Source: Candidatus Mailhella excrementigallinarum
GTDB lineage: Bacteria; Desulfobacterota; Desulfovibrionia; Desulfovibrionales; Desulfovibrionaceae
Assembly (NCBI GenBank): GCA_944324075.1
Contig: CALUUZ010000006.1
Coordinates: 83,071 to 147,070, forward strand
Direction: 5' to 3'
DNA: 64,000 nucleotides
The position numbers and the translations under genes were made by a program. Shown one piece after another: positions 8,486 to 17,815 of the stretch (the stretch's first letter is position 1; every line of letters starts with the position of its first letter). The notes below the pieces were generated by a model, which saw only the letters and a list, made by a program, of their open reading frames with translations, was not told the origin of the DNA and made no database searches.

Positions 8486-10456
8486 GTGCAACGCTTCTAC
8501 ATCACTACTCCCATCTACTACGTCAATGCCCGCCCCCACCTCGGGCATGCCTACACCACCTTTGTGGCGGATACGCTCAAGCGTTTTCATCGCATGTGCG
8601 GAGAAGACGCCCGCATGCTCACGGGCACGGATGAACACGGCGACAAGATCGTCAAGGCCGCCGCCAAGGCGGGCAAGACTCCCCAGGAGTTCGTGGACGG
8701 CGTTTCCGCCGAATATCAGGCGCTGTGGCCCAGGCTCGGCATCGGGCACGACAGTTTCATCCGCACCACCGATCCCGCGCACAAGGCGTCGGTGCAGGCC
8801 CTGCTCCAGCGCATTTACGACAGGGGCGACATTTATTTCGGCGAATACGGCGGGCATTACTGCACCGGCTGCGAGCGTTTCTATACCGAAAAAGAGCTGG
8901 AGAACGGTCTTTGTCCGCAGCATCTTACCAAGCCGGAATACATCAGCGAAAAGAACTATTTCTTCCGCATGTCCAGGTATCAGGGCTGGCTGAGGCAACA
9001 TATTCTGGACAACCCCGATTTTATCCGGCCCGAACGCTACCGCAATGAAGTGCTCGCCATGCTGGAAAACGGCGTGCTGGAGGATCTGTGCATCTCCCGT
9101 CCGAAGAGCCGTCTCGAATGGGGCATTGAGCTGCCTTTTGACAGGGATTACGTCTGCTATGTCTGGTTCGACGCCCTGGCCAACTATATTTCCGCTCTCG
9201 GCTGGCCGGAGAATGAGCACGACGAAAACGGCGACTACTGCAAATACTGGCCGGGCGAACATCTGGTGGCCAAGGACATTCTCAAGCCGCACGGCATCTT
9301 CTGGCCCACCATGCTCAAGGCGGCGGGCCTGCCCCTGTACAGGCATCTCAACGTGCACGGCTACTGGCTGGTGAAGGACACCAAAATGTCCAAGTCGCTG
9401 GGCAATGTGGTGGATCCGCAGGTAGCCGCCGAAGTGTTCGGACTGGATGCCTTCCGTTACTTCCTGATGCGGGAAATGAACTTCGGCTCCGACGCCTCCT
9501 TCTCGGAAGAAGCCATCATCACCCGCGTCAACGCTGACCTTGCCAACGACCTCGGCAATCTGTTCAGCCGCGTACTGTCCATGAACGCCAAGTATTTCGG
9601 AGGCAGGGTTCCGCCCCACGGCGCACCTGACGAGGCCGACGACGAGCTGAACCGTCTGACGGACAACGCCTGCGTCAACTATGTGCAGATGTTCCGCCAG
9701 ATGCGCTGCTCCCAGGCGCTGGACAGCCTGTGGGAATCTGTCCGCGCCATGAACAAGTATGTGGATGTCCAGGCGCCGTGGACTCTTGCCAGGGAAGGGA
9801 AAAACGAACGCCTCGGCGCGGTGCTGCGCACCCTGCTGGAAGCCATGTACCGCGTGGCCGCCCTGCTCTGGCCGGTCATGCCGTCTTCCTCCGCAGCCAT
9901 GCAGGAACAGTTGGGCCGTCCCTGCGAGGAAAGCCGTTTTTCCGCCGCTCGTCTTGACGATCTGCTGAAAAGCCGTACCCATCTGCGCACAGGCGAATCC
10001 ATCGCCGTAAAATCCGCGCTGTTCCCCCGTCTGGAAATGCCCGCAAGGGAAGACGCCCCGAAAGCTGATACCAAAGCCAAAGCGGACAGTGTGCCCCAAG
10101 GGGAACCTGCCTCCGCAGCCCCCGGCGGAGCGAAGCCCTTTATCGAATTTCCGGATTTTGAAAAGCTGGACCTGCGCGTGGGCATCATTCTTGCTGCCGA
10201 ACAGCACCCCAATGCGGACAAGCTGCTGCGCTTCGATGTGGATCTGGGCGAGGAAAAGCCGCGCCAGATCTGCTCGGGCATCGCCGCCAGCTTCAAGCCC
10301 GAGGAACTGCTCGGCAAGAGGGTGATCGTGGTTGCCAACCTGCCGCCCCGCAAACTGCGCGGGCTGGAGTCCCAGGGGATGATTCTCACGGCGGAATGGG
10401 CCGACGGTCTTGCCCTGCTCTCCGCCGACGCCCCGGCAGGCAGCGCGATCCGGTAA
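8486..10456 (+). CDS. metG: Methionine--tRNA ligase
   Basis: 656 residues. Charges tRNA-Met with methionine. The class I signatures are HLGH at residues 18-21 and KMSKS at 300-304. A zinc knuckle follows as CTGC...CPQH (about 131-150). The C-terminal 110 residues (FEKLDLRVGIILAAEQHPNADKLL onwards) are the EMAP/Arc1p-type tRNA-binding and dimerisation domain, joined by an alanine-rich linker. The start is a GTG; the CAGGAG used as ribosome-binding site lies in the last codons of ricT, so the two genes are translationally linked. The gene is followed by a terminator-like hairpin and a repeat-filled intergenic region. Confidence 0.97.
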   Translation: MQRFYITTPIYYVNARPHLGHAYTTFVADTLKRFHRMCGEDARMLTGTDEHGDKIVKAAAKAGKTPQEFVDGVSAEYQALWPRLGIGHDSFIRTTDPAHKASVQALLQRIYDRGDIYFGEYGGHYCTGCERFYTEKELENGLCPQHLTKPEYISEKNYFFRMSRYQGWLRQHILDNPDFIRPERYRNEVLAMLENGVLEDLCISRPKSRLEWGIELPFDRDYVCYVWFDALANYISALGWPENEHDENGDYCKYWPGEHLVAKDILKPHGIFWPTMLKAAGLPLYRHLNVHGYWLVKDTKMSKSLGNVVDPQVAAEVFGLDAFRYFLMREMNFGSDASFSEEAIITRVNADLANDLGNLFSRVLSMNAKYFGGRVPPHGAPDEADDELNRLTDNACVNYVQMFRQMRCSQALDSLWESVRAMNKYVDVQAPWTLAREGKNERLGAVLRTLLEAMYRVAALLWPVMPSSSAAMQEQLGRPCEESRFSAARLDDLLKSRTHLRTGESIAVKSALFPRLEMPAREDAPKADTKAKADSVPQGEPASAAPGGAKPFIEFPDFEKLDLRVGIILAAEQHPNADKLLRFDVDLGEEKPRQICSGIAASFKPEELLGKRVIVVANLPPRKLRGLESQGMILTAEWADGLALLSADAPAGSAIR

Positions 10457-10473
10457 AAAACAATCAGGCGGGA

Positions 10474-10512
10474 TGGGGAGGAGGAACCTTTTGCAAAAGG
10501 AGCCTCTCCCCC
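10474..10512 (+). terminator. Terminator-like hairpin after metG
   Basis: An imperfect 19-bp stem with the central palindrome CCTTTTGCAAAAGG (10487-10500) and GC-rich outer arms (GGGGAGGAGG / CCTCTCCCC). It resembles the palindrome at 6301-6352 in design: GC-rich base, A/T-rich tip, no downstream T-run. Confidence 0.55.
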
Positions 10513-10574
10513 CGTTTCATGCTTTCCCCCCCTTTCCCTTTAAAACTTTGGCGCTGTTTAAAACTTCGGTTGAT

Positions 10575-10756
10575 GTTTCAATCCACAGTCGCCCCATCCG
10601 CCGACTGACTGAAGCAGCAGACGGAGAGGGGTTGTGCGGATTGCCCCTCCCTTCAGGGAGGGCTGCGGAAAAGGATTTCATCGGCTTCGCCGTCTTGCCA
10701 ACTCCTCTTTTCCCCCTGAAGGGGGAGGTCTCAAACCACAAAGGAATTCTTGATGA
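10575..10756 (+). repeat. E2 dispersed element, full-length copy
   Basis: Begins GTTTCAATCCAC followed by AGTCGCCCCATCCGCCGACT, which recurs almost exactly at 46492 and at 63924. It ends with the hairpin CCCCCTGAAGGGGG and the tail TCTCAAACCACAAAGGAAT, then TTCTTGATGA; that tail recurs at 46871-46912 and at 62193-62245. An internal GC-rich hairpin (CCCCTCCCTTCAGGGAGGGC) lies in the middle. Here the tail's ATG opens no convincing gene. Together with E3 and E1 copies this element fills most of the 779-base gap between metG and the MFS gene; no gene was seen in the gap. Confidence 0.75.
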
Positions 10757-10847
10757 ACTGCTCAAGAGGCCCTGTCTGCACAGACAGGGCGGCAGCGGAC
10801 GTGCTGCGCAAGGACACACGGAGGATCGGCAGGCGGCGAAGGAGCTT

Positions 10848-10919
10848 CCCCTCCAATGCCGCATTGCCATGCGGCGGGGCGCCGCTCCATATGCCGCGTG
10901 AGCGACGTGCCTCCGGCGG
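10848..10919 (+). repeat. E3 small hairpin repeat (forward copy)
   Basis: About 70 bases containing the hairpin ATGCCGCAT-TGCC-ATGCGGC, flanked by CCCCTCC and, downstream, GCCTCCGGCGGCC-like sequence. A clearly related copy lies on the opposite strand at 46559-46625. Confidence 0.6.
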
Positions 10920-10948
10920 CCGGATACTTTCAACCCGACTCCGCACTG

Positions 10949-11172
10949 GAGTGTTTTGCGTTTGAACATATCTGCCACTCAGCTCCCGTGTTCCGGCCCG
11001 CAGGTTTCACGCCTGAAGCCGGAGCTTAACGCCGCAAGCGGATCGCGGCGACACCGGAGAAGGGGGCGTCGCGGCCCCCCTGGCCGTCAGCGCGAACGCG
11101 GTACGGATGAGGAGAGCAGAGGAGAGTCTCGCTTCGCCCGACTCCGCAGAGCATTTCATGGGTGAAATGCGC
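10949..11172 (+). repeat. E1 dispersed element, full-length copy
   Basis: Left end GAGTGTTTTGCGTTTGAAC, then the shared core (GTTCCGGCCCGCAGGTTTCA, CGCCGCAAGCGGATCGCGGC, GACACCGGAGAAGGGG, CTGGCCGTCAGCGCGAA), and the right-end hairpin GAGCATTTCATGGGTGAAAT. It ends 64 bases before the MFS start, so it lies in that gene's promoter or leader region. Confidence 0.82.
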
Positions 11173-11235
11173 TGACAGGGCCAGGACTTTTGTTTGTAAC
11201 GAGCATTTTCAATTAAGGAGTCTTCTGAAAACGAT

Positions 11236-12465
11236 ATGAGCAGTATCCTGCACCGTCCTGGCAGAACGCCAGGACATCCTTCCCTGCCCCCCTATGATTT
11301 CCGCCGCGCCCTCCCCTGGACTGCCTTCGTCGCCATGCTCTTCTGGCTCAACTATTCCGGACGCGCCACGCTGAGTCCCCTTCTGGTCAGCGTCGAACGG
11401 GATCTGGAGATCGGTCACGCGGCCGCAACTTCTCTCCTGTTCATGCAGAGCCTGGGCTTCTGCATCGCCCAGTTTATGTGCGGTTTTCTCCTCAGCCGGG
11501 TGCTTCCGCGCAGCATGACGGCCTTTTCCCTGATCTTTTCCGGACTGGCCTTTCTGTTCATGCCGCTGGCCCACAGCCTGAACGTGGCCCGTCCCATATT
11601 CTTCGCCTTCGGATTCTTTGCGGGCTTCTATTTTCCGGCGGCCATGTCCACCCTGTCCAGCCTCGTCTATCCAGGGGACTGGGGCAAGGCCGTAGCCGTA
11701 CACGAATTCGCGCCCAACGTCGGGTTCATCTGCATTCCTCTTGTGGCGCAGGCGCTTCTGCTCTCTCTGTCCTGGCAGGGCGTCTTTTTCTGCGTGGGGC
11801 TTTCCCTGCTCTGCGGCGGGCTGGCCTTCGCCGCCTTCGGACGGGGCGGGAGAAGCCATGCCGCACCGCCTTCCTTCCGGGGCGTGCACGATATCGTATG
11901 GAATCCGGCAGCATGGGCGCTCATGGCACTGCTCGCCATCAGCTGCATCGGAGAATTTTCCGTCTACAGCATCCTTCAGGTCTACCTTGTGCAGGATGCC
12001 CACTTCAGTCCGGCAGGGGCCAATGTCGCTATTGCGGCGGCCCGTATTCTTACCCCCGCCGCCGTGGTTATCGGTGGCGTGGTGGCGGACAGGAAAAATC
12101 CCTATGTGGTGCTGGCGGGGGGGCTTGTCCTGCATGCCCTGGCTCTGGCGCTCATGTGCCTGCCCTCGGACTTCTCCGCGCTGACCGGCATGGGGCTTCA
12201 GGCATTTTCCATCGCACTGCTCTTTCCCTCCCTGTTCAAGGCCATGGCGCTGTCCTTTCCCGCGGACAGGCAGGCTCTGGTCATGTCCCTGACCATGCCG
12301 CTCGCCTCTCTGATCGCCGCCGGACTGGCCCCCATGTTTCTGGGCTGGTGCGGCGAAATCTGGAGTTTTCGCGCAGGGCTCGCCGCCATCGGCGCCGCCT
12401 CCCTGCTCAGCCTGCTGGCCGTGCGCCTGTTGTCCCGCTTCCGGCAGGCTCCGAAAGAAAACTGA
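11236..12465 (+). CDS. MFS transporter
   Basis: 409 residues with about twelve hydrophobic segments and the usual central loop (GRGGRSHAAPPS, about 210-222). The first helix begins at about residue 30 after a polar leader. The helix 2-3 region contains FLLSRVLPRSM, a weak form of the MFS signature. The substrate cannot be told from sequence. The YgeY-type hydrolase starts 33 bases downstream on the same strand, so the transporter may import that enzyme's substrate or a related nitrogen compound; this is inference. A full E1 repeat sits just upstream. Confidence 0.85.
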   Translation: MSSILHRPGRTPGHPSLPPYDFRRALPWTAFVAMLFWLNYSGRATLSPLLVSVERDLEIGHAAATSLLFMQSLGFCIAQFMCGFLLSRVLPRSMTAFSLIFSGLAFLFMPLAHSLNVARPIFFAFGFFAGFYFPAAMSTLSSLVYPGDWGKAVAVHEFAPNVGFICIPLVAQALLLSLSWQGVFFCVGLSLLCGGLAFAAFGRGGRSHAAPPSFRGVHDIVWNPAAWALMALLAISCIGEFSVYSILQVYLVQDAHFSPAGANVAIAAARILTPAAVVIGGVVADRKNPYVVLAGGLVLHALALALMCLPSDFSALTGMGLQAFSIALLFPSLFKAMALSFPADRQALVMSLTMPLASLIAAGLAPMFLGWCGEIWSFRAGLAAIGAASLLSLLAVRLLSRFRQAPKEN

Positions 12466-12498
12466 TGTTCCCCGTTTTCACCTCAGCCCCTCACCGCC

Positions 12499-13728
12499 AT
12501 GCCCGATGCCATTGCCTTTCCCGTTCGGGACATTCTTGCTCGCGCCCGCCTTTACCTTCCCGACATGAGCGCCTTTCTGCGCGATCTCATTCGCATTCCC
12601 TCGCCAAGCTGCCATGAGGAAGCTGTTGTCCGCCGCATCATCGCGGAAATGGAAAAACTCGGTTACACGGCGGAAATCGACGGCATGGGCAATGCGCTGG
12701 GCTGGCTCGGCTCCGGTTCCCGCCTTTTCGCCTACGACGCGCACATCGACACGGTAGGCCCCGGGACTCTCGCAAACTGGAGTTTCGATCCTTATGCCGG
12801 CTTTGAAGACGAGCACTGCATCGGAGGGCTGGGAGCCTCGGATCAGAGCGGCGGCATGGCCTCCATGCTCTACGGCGGAAAAATCATGGCCGACCTCGGC
12901 CTGCGGCCGGAAAGCGTATCCATACTCATGGCGGGCACGGTACAGGAAGAAGACTGCGACGGCCTGTGCTGGCAGTATCTCATCCGCGACTTCCTGGCCG
13001 CGCGGGGCATGCGGCCGGAAGCGGCGGTTTCCACAGAGCCGACGGACGGCGGCATCTGCCGGGGACACCGGGGCCGTATGGAAATCAGAGTGGAAATCAG
13101 AGGTCGCTCGTGCCACGGTTCCGCCCCGGAACGCGGAGAAAACGCCATTTTCGCCATGGGCCGCGTTCTGCCCGAACTGGAACAGCTTGCCGGGCAGTTG
13201 GGCGACGATCCCTTTCTCGGCAAAGGCAGTCTCACGGTCTCGGAAATCTTTTTTTCATCCCCTTCACGCTGTGCCGTGGCCGACGGCTGTGCTGTCTCCA
13301 TTGACCGCCGTCTCACTGCCGGAGAAGACGCGGAACTCGCGCTGAACCAGATCAGGAACCTGCCCGCTGTCAGATCTCTGGGCGACAGGGCGGAGGTAAG
13401 CCTGTACCGCTGCGACAAGGCTTCCTGGACGGGCCTGCATTATCCTGCGGACTGCTTTTTTCCCGCGTGGAGCATTCCGGCGGAAGATTCCCTGTGCCGG
13501 GCATCCCTGGAATGCTGGAAGGAACTCTTCCCCGGAGAAACGCCCCGGCTGGACAAATGGACTTTTTCCACCAATGCCACGGCCATTGCGGGCATGTTCG
13601 GCATACCGGTCATCGGCTTCGGCCCGGGGCGGGAAGCTCAGGCACACAGCCCGGACGAACGGACATGGAAGGAGGATCTCGTTCGCTGCGCGGCGTTCTA
13701 TGCCGCCCTGCCCGCCGTGTGGGCATAA
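12499..13728 (+). CDS. YgeY-type M20 metallohydrolase (selenium-metabolism-linked family)
   Basis: 409 residues. An M20-family dizinc amidohydrolase/peptidase: the metal motifs are DAHIDTVG (residues about 76-83), GASDQSGG (with the bridging aspartate) and VQEEDCDG (catalytic and metal-binding glutamates). The segments [13 protein letters not shown] ([16 protein letters not shown]), [14 protein letters not shown] and [13 protein letters not shown]...RRLTAGE are hallmarks of the YgeY subfamily, which in E. coli lies in a cluster with selenium-dependent molybdenum hydroxylases and purine catabolism genes. No such genes lie in this window; the only partner is the upstream MFS transporter. The start at 12499 lacks a clear ribosome-binding site and is probably translated by coupling. 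Confidence 0.88.
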   Translation: MPDAIAFPVRDILARARLYLPDMSAFLRDLIRIPSPSCHEEAVVRRIIAEMEKLGYTAEIDGMGNALGWLGSGSRLFAYDAHIDTVGPGTLANWSFDPYAGFEDEHCIGGLGASDQSGGMASMLYGGKIMADLGLRPESVSILMAGTVQEEDCDGLCWQYLIRDFLAARGMRPEAAVSTEPTDGGICRGHRGRMEIRVEIRGRSCHGSAPERGENAIFAMGRVLPELEQLAGQLGDDPFLGKGSLTVSEIFFSSPSRCAVADGCAVSIDRRLTAGEDAELALNQIRNLPAVRSLGDRAEVSLYRCDKASWTGLHYPADCFFPAWSIPAEDSLCRASLECWKELFPGETPRLDKWTFSTNATAIAGMFGIPVIGFGPGREAQAHSPDERTWKEDLVRCAAFYAALPAVWA

Positions 13729-13993
13729 GGGCGGACGGCAGAACAGCGCGGAGCGCCCTCGGGAGGGTCCCCGGCCGCACCGTGTCCTGAATCCCAACCG
13801 CTCACGCAGGTTATCCGGGGATAAAATGCGGCATCCCCGCGAGGGTCTCCCGGAGGATCAGTCTTCAGCAACGGAACGCCGTCGACAATCCGCTGCCACA
13901 GCACAAGCGCAGTCTGCCGCCTGTGGCGGAGCAAAACGATACGCCCCGCAACACTGTCAGCACGGTTCCATGACAGAGCCGCAGAAAAAAGTT

Positions 13994-14614
13994 TTAATCA
14001 CTGCCGCCTTCTCCCGGTGCAGGTTCTCTTCCATACCCTGTCCGATCCCGTTCCGTAATCTCCCTGATGACTCTGCAGGGTACGCCTGCGGCGATGACCC
14101 CGGCCGGGATGTCTCCTGTCACCACGCTTCCGGAGCCGATAATCGAGTTCTGCCCGATACTGACGCCCTGATTGATCTGCACGCCGCCGCCCACCCATAC
14201 ATTATGGGCAATGCGCACGCCTTTCGCACGGCAGCCGCCCGCAGCGCGCTCGCCGGGATCAATGGCATGATTGGAGGTATAAATCCCCACACGCGGCCCC
14301 AGCAGCACATTATCTCCGATTTCAATGCCGCCGCCGTCCAGCATGACGCAATCAAAATTGGCATAGAAATTATTCCCTATGGAAATATTGAATCCGAACT
14401 CGCAGCGGAAATCAGGCTCGAAGTGAACCCCCTTCCCTATCGATTTCAGCAGACGCCGCAGAATGGCTTCCCGTTCCCCGGCCGGTCCGCCGAAGCTCCG
14501 GTTGTATGCGTCGGCAAGCCGGACGGCATTCTCCCTCGCCCGGATCAATTCCGGCGTCAGATCATTGTACATGGCTCCGCTCAGCATGATCTGCCGCTGC
14601 TCTTCCAGAGTCAC
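13994..14614 (-). CDS. Maltose/galactoside-type O-acetyltransferase (hexapeptide repeat)
   Basis: 206 residues, starting at a GTG (14614) behind AGGAGG. The N-terminal helical part (AMYNDLTPELIRARENAV) is the MAC domain typical of maltose and galactoside O-acetyltransferases. It is followed by left-handed beta-helix repeats (ISIGNNFYANFDCVMLDGGGIEIGDN...). The active-site histidine is in SNHAIDP, and WVGGGVQINQGVSIG and GVPCRVIREI close the fold. It transfers acetyl from acetyl-CoA to a sugar hydroxyl, possibly for detoxification. It stands alone; the nearest same-strand gene (tkt) ends an E1 copy away. Confidence 0.9.
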   Translation of the reverse strand: MTLEEQRQIMLSGAMYNDLTPELIRARENAVRLADAYNRSFGGPAGEREAILRRLLKSIGKGVHFEPDFRCEFGFNISIGNNFYANFDCVMLDGGGIEIGDNVLLGPRVGIYTSNHAIDPGERAAGGCRAKGVRIAHNVWVGGGVQINQGVSIGQNSIIGSGSVVTGDIPAGVIAAGVPCRVIREITERDRTGYGREPAPGEGGSD

Positions 14615-14796
14615 GGACTGCCTCCTCCTTTCCTTCCCCGATATTCACCGGAAGCAAAAAGGCTGAACCACCCGCCGGAATTGCGGGCAACTCCGCCTGA
14701 CAACCTCATGTCACGGTTCTGGACAATGCCGCCTTGAATCCGCCCTGTCACCATATGACATTGCAGTTCTGGTCAATGTCAGGCTCACTTCGCCCA

Positions 14797-15008
14797 GAGC
14801 GTTTTGCGTTTGAAAATATCTGCCGGCCGGTTCCTGTATTCCGGCCCGCAGGCTGCACGCCTCCCCTGGAGCCATACGCCGCAAGTGAATTGCGGCGACA
14901 CCGGAGTCCTCCCCCCGGCCGTCAGCACAAAGCTCCCTGCGGACAGGGCGGACGGAGAAGAATCCCGCCCATATTGACTTCGCGGAGCATTTCAATGACG
15001 AAATGCGC
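14797..15008 (+). repeat. E1 dispersed element, near full-length copy
   Basis: Left end GAGCGTTTTGCGTTTGAAAA, core CCCGCAGGCTGCACGCCTCC and CGCCGCAAGTGAATTGCGGC (a 7-bp hairpin), right end GAGCATTTCAATGACGAAAT. It ends 25 bases from the stop of the convergent transketolase gene. The rest of the 419-base gap (14615-14796) holds a related pair of short direct repeats (GACATTGC/GGTTCTGGACAATG types) but no gene. Confidence 0.82.
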
Positions 15009-15033
15009 CATGAGCTGTGCTGTCAGCCGCGTA

Positions 15034-17037
15034 TTACAGTATTTCTTCCGCCTGCCGGACCACGTTGTCCACCGTGAAGCCGAAGTGCGGGAACAGCTCG
15101 CCCGCCGGGGCGGATTCTCCGTATGTGGTCATGCCGACGACGCGGCCGTCAAGGCCGACATACTTCCACCACCAGTCAGCGGCCTGGGCTTCCACCGCCA
15201 CACGGGCACGTACGGCGGACGGCAGCACATCTTCCCTGTAGGCGGCTTCCTGCCGGTCAAAGACCTCACAGCAGGGCATGGACACCACGCGCGCGCGACG
15301 CCCCTTTGCTTCCAGGGCTTCGGCCGCTCTGACCGCCAGTTCCACCTCGGAACCGCAGGAAATGAGCACGATCTCCGGCATTCCCGCGCAGTCGCGCAGG
15401 ACATAGCCGCCGCGCCGGATCAGAGCAAGCTGTTCCGCACTGCGTTCCTGCCGCGCAAGGCCCTGCCGGCTCATGACCAGACAGGACGGGCCGTCCGCGC
15501 GCTCAACGGCGCTGATCCAGGCCACGGCGCTTTCCGCTCCGTCACAGGGTCTCCACACATCCACCCCCGGGGTCAGACGCAGTCCGGCGCTCTGCTCCAC
15601 AGGCTGGTGCGTGGGGCCGTCTTCGCCCACGCCGATGGAGTCGTGGGTCAGTACCCAGATCACGCGCTTCTTCATCAGCGCGGCCAGCCGGATGGCGTTC
15701 CTGCAGTAGTCGGAAAACACCAGGAAGGTGCCGCCGTAGGGGATGAAGCCGCCGTGCAGGGCCAGTCCGTTCATGATCGTGCTCATGGCGAACTCGCGTA
15801 CCCCATAATGAATATAGTTGGCGGCAAACTTTCCGGGCGCAAGCTCCACGGCTCCATTGAACTTTGTGCCTACCGAACCTGTCAGGTCGGCGGAGCCTCC
15901 CACCAGCTCGGGCAGAGAGGGCGCGATGATATCCAGCACACTCTTGCCCGCCGCACGGGTGGCAATTTTCTTGCCGCCTTCCGCCGGAGCGTTCAGCACG
16001 CGTACAGCTTCCTCCGCCGCTCCCGGCCAGGAGGCGGGCAGTTCCCCTTTCATGCGGCGCGCAAATTCGGCAGCCAGCTCGGGCCAGGCTTCCGCATAGC
16101 GGGCGAACAGTTCGTTCCACGCAGCCTGGGCCTTTTTCCCCGTTGGGCGGGCATCCCATGCGTCGTACACTTCCTGCGGAATGACAAAGGGTTCATGCTT
16201 CCAGCCCAGAGCGGCCCGTGTCTGCGCCGCCTCCTCAGGGCCGAGGGGCGCGCCGTGCGCTCCCGCTGTTCCGGCCTTGTGCGGGGAACCGTACCCGATC
16301 ACCGTCTTGCAGCAGATCAGGGTCGGCCTGTCCTCATGAGCCAGAGCCTCGCGGATGGCGGCATCCACCGCCGCGCCGTTCAGCCCGTCCACATCGCGCA
16401 GCACGCGCCAGCCGCAGGCCTCGAAACGGGCCGGGGTGTCGTCCGCGAACCAGTTGTTCACCCTGCCGTCAATGGAAATGCTGTTGTCGTCGTACAGGGC
16501 CACAAGTTTGCCCAGTCCCAGCGTACCGGCCAGAGAACAGGCCTCCTGCGACACGCCTTCCATCAGGCAGCCGTCACCGAGAAAGACCCAGGTGCGGTGA
16601 TCGACAATGTTCATGCCGTCCCGATTGAATTCCGCGGCCAGCATGCGCTCGGCCAGAGCCATGCCCACGGCGGTGGCGATGCCCTGTCCCAGCGGCCCTG
16701 TGGACATGTCCACGCCGGGTGTGCGGTCACACTCGGGATGCCCCGGCGTCAGTGAACCCATCTGCCGGAAACGGCGGATTTCGTCCATGCTCAGGGCATA
16801 TCCCGCAAGATGCAGAAGCCCGTACAGGAGCATGGAGGCATGCCCGTTGGACAGCACAAAACGGTCACGGTCGACCCACCCCGGATCGGCAGGATTATGC
16901 TTCAGAAAACCGCGCCACAAGGATTCCGCCATATTGGCCATGCCAAGGGGCGCGCCGGGATGGCCGGATCCGGATTTTTCAATGGCGTCAATGGCCAGCG
17001 CGCGCAGGGCGTTGGCAAGTTCGGAACGAGTGGGCAT
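15034..17037 (-). CDS. tkt: Transketolase
   Basis: 667 residues, the normal length. A thiamine-diphosphate enzyme of the pentose phosphate pathway that transfers two-carbon units between sugar phosphates. The ThDP/Mg motif [13 protein letters not shown] (about 153-165) with the later asparagine-containing stretch, the histidines SGHPGAPLG (near residue 24) and the substrate-binding block [19 protein letters not shown] are all present. The start at 17037 follows GGAGG. It is the last gene of pheS-pheT-merR-rpe-tkt; with rpe next to it, the two non-oxidative pentose-phosphate enzymes are co-transcribed. Confidence 0.97.
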   Translation of the reverse strand: MPTRSELANALRALAIDAIEKSGSGHPGAPLGMANMAESLWRGFLKHNPADPGWVDRDRFVLSNGHASMLLYGLLHLAGYALSMDEIRRFRQMGSLTPGHPECDRTPGVDMSTGPLGQGIATAVGMALAERMLAAEFNRDGMNIVDHRTWVFLGDGCLMEGVSQEACSLAGTLGLGKLVALYDDNSISIDGRVNNWFADDTPARFEACGWRVLRDVDGLNGAAVDAAIREALAHEDRPTLICCKTVIGYGSPHKAGTAGAHGAPLGPEEAAQTRAALGWKHEPFVIPQEVYDAWDARPTGKKAQAAWNELFARYAEAWPELAAEFARRMKGELPASWPGAAEEAVRVLNAPAEGGKKIATRAAGKSVLDIIAPSLPELVGGSADLTGSVGTKFNGAVELAPGKFAANYIHYGVREFAMSTIMNGLALHGGFIPYGGTFLVFSDYCRNAIRLAALMKKRVIWVLTHDSIGVGEDGPTHQPVEQSAGLRLTPGVDVWRPCDGAESAVAWISAVERADGPSCLVMSRQGLARQERSAEQLALIRRGGYVLRDCAGMPEIVLISCGSEVELAVRAAEALEAKGRRARVVSMPCCEVFDRQEAAYREDVLPSAVRARVAVEAQAADWWWKYVGLDGRVVGMTTYGESAPAGELFPHFGFTVDNVVRQAEEIL

Positions 17038-17170
17038 ACAACCTCCAGCGCCGGTGAAGCCGGGCCGCGCTTGCCCCGCGGGGCGTTTTCCGCACCGATC
17101 CGGGAACCGCTTCCCGACGGGACGGACCTGTGCAGCCTACCGCAAACAAAAGTATCGCGCAAATATTCCG

Positions 17171-17815
17171 TCACTCCGCAGCCGCGCGGAAAACGGCAAG
17201 GCGCTCGGCAAGAGGAGGATGGCCGAAAAAGGATGAACCGGACACCAGCACATCGGCCCCGGCGCGCGTCAGCTCTCCCGCATTTTCCGGCGTCACGCCG
17301 CCGTCCACCTGCACATGGCACGCGCGGCCGCCGAGCATGGCCCGCACGGCGCGTACCTTTCCGAAGGTTGAAGGCAGAAACTTCTGCCCGCCGAAGCCCG
17401 GGTTGACACTCATGATCAGCACCATGTCCACGTCATCCAGCACATATTCCAGCACTTCCGGCGCCGTGGCCGGATTGAGCGCGATGCCGGCCCTCATGCC
17501 CAGACGGCGGATCTCCGCCAGCACACGCTGAAGGTGGCGGACGGCTTCCGCGTGAACCACCAGCATGTCCGCACCGGCTTCACGGAAATCGGCAAGATAG
17601 CGTTCCGGCTCCTCAATCATGAGATGCACGTCGAAAAACAGGGAACTGCGTCCGCGCAGCCCCCTGATGACATGCTGGCCGAAGGTGATGTTGGGCACAA
17701 AGCGCCCATCCATCACATCCCAGTGCACCCAGCGCAGTCCGGCGGCTTCAAGGTCGCGCAGAGCGCCGGCAAAATCGCCGCAGTCGGCGGAAAGAAGCGA
17801 GGGAGAAAGAATCAT
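17171..17815 (-). CDS. rpe: Ribulose-phosphate 3-epimerase
   Basis: 214 residues. Interconverts ribulose 5-phosphate and xylulose 5-phosphate. Shows the TIM-barrel family motifs LSPSLLSADCGDF, HWDVMDGRFVPNITFG (catalytic aspartate and metal-binding histidine), FDVHLMIEEP and MSVNPGFGGQKF, and the phosphate loop DGGVTPENA...SGSSFFG. Its ATG overlaps the stop of merR (ATGA), so translation is coupled. Followed by tkt after 133 bases. Confidence 0.97.
   Translation of the reverse strand: MILSPSLLSADCGDFAGALRDLEAAGLRWVHWDVMDGRFVPNITFGQHVIRGLRGRSSLFFDVHLMIEEPERYLADFREAGADMLVVHAEAVRHLQRVLAEIRRLGMRAGIALNPATAPEVLEYVLDDVDMVLIMSVNPGFGGQKFLPSTFGKVRAVRAMLGGRACHVQVDGGVTPENAGELTRAGADVLVSGSSFFGHPPLAERLAVFRAAAE

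Noticed and set aside
10575..10614. GTTTCAATCCAC at the start of E2 looks like the end of type I-C CRISPR repeats.
   Set aside because: The motif occurs singly at three distant places, is followed by conserved rather than variable sequence, and there are no spacers or cas genes.
10750..10965. Possible 71-residue gene starting on an E2 tail.
   Set aside because: It runs through E3 and E1 repeat sequence, has no recognisable motif and is most simply chance coding in repeats.
13729..13993. Possible small genes in the gap after the YgeY-type gene.
   Set aside because: Only short frames without ribosome-binding sites; the sequence shows GC hairpin fragments but nothing recognisable.
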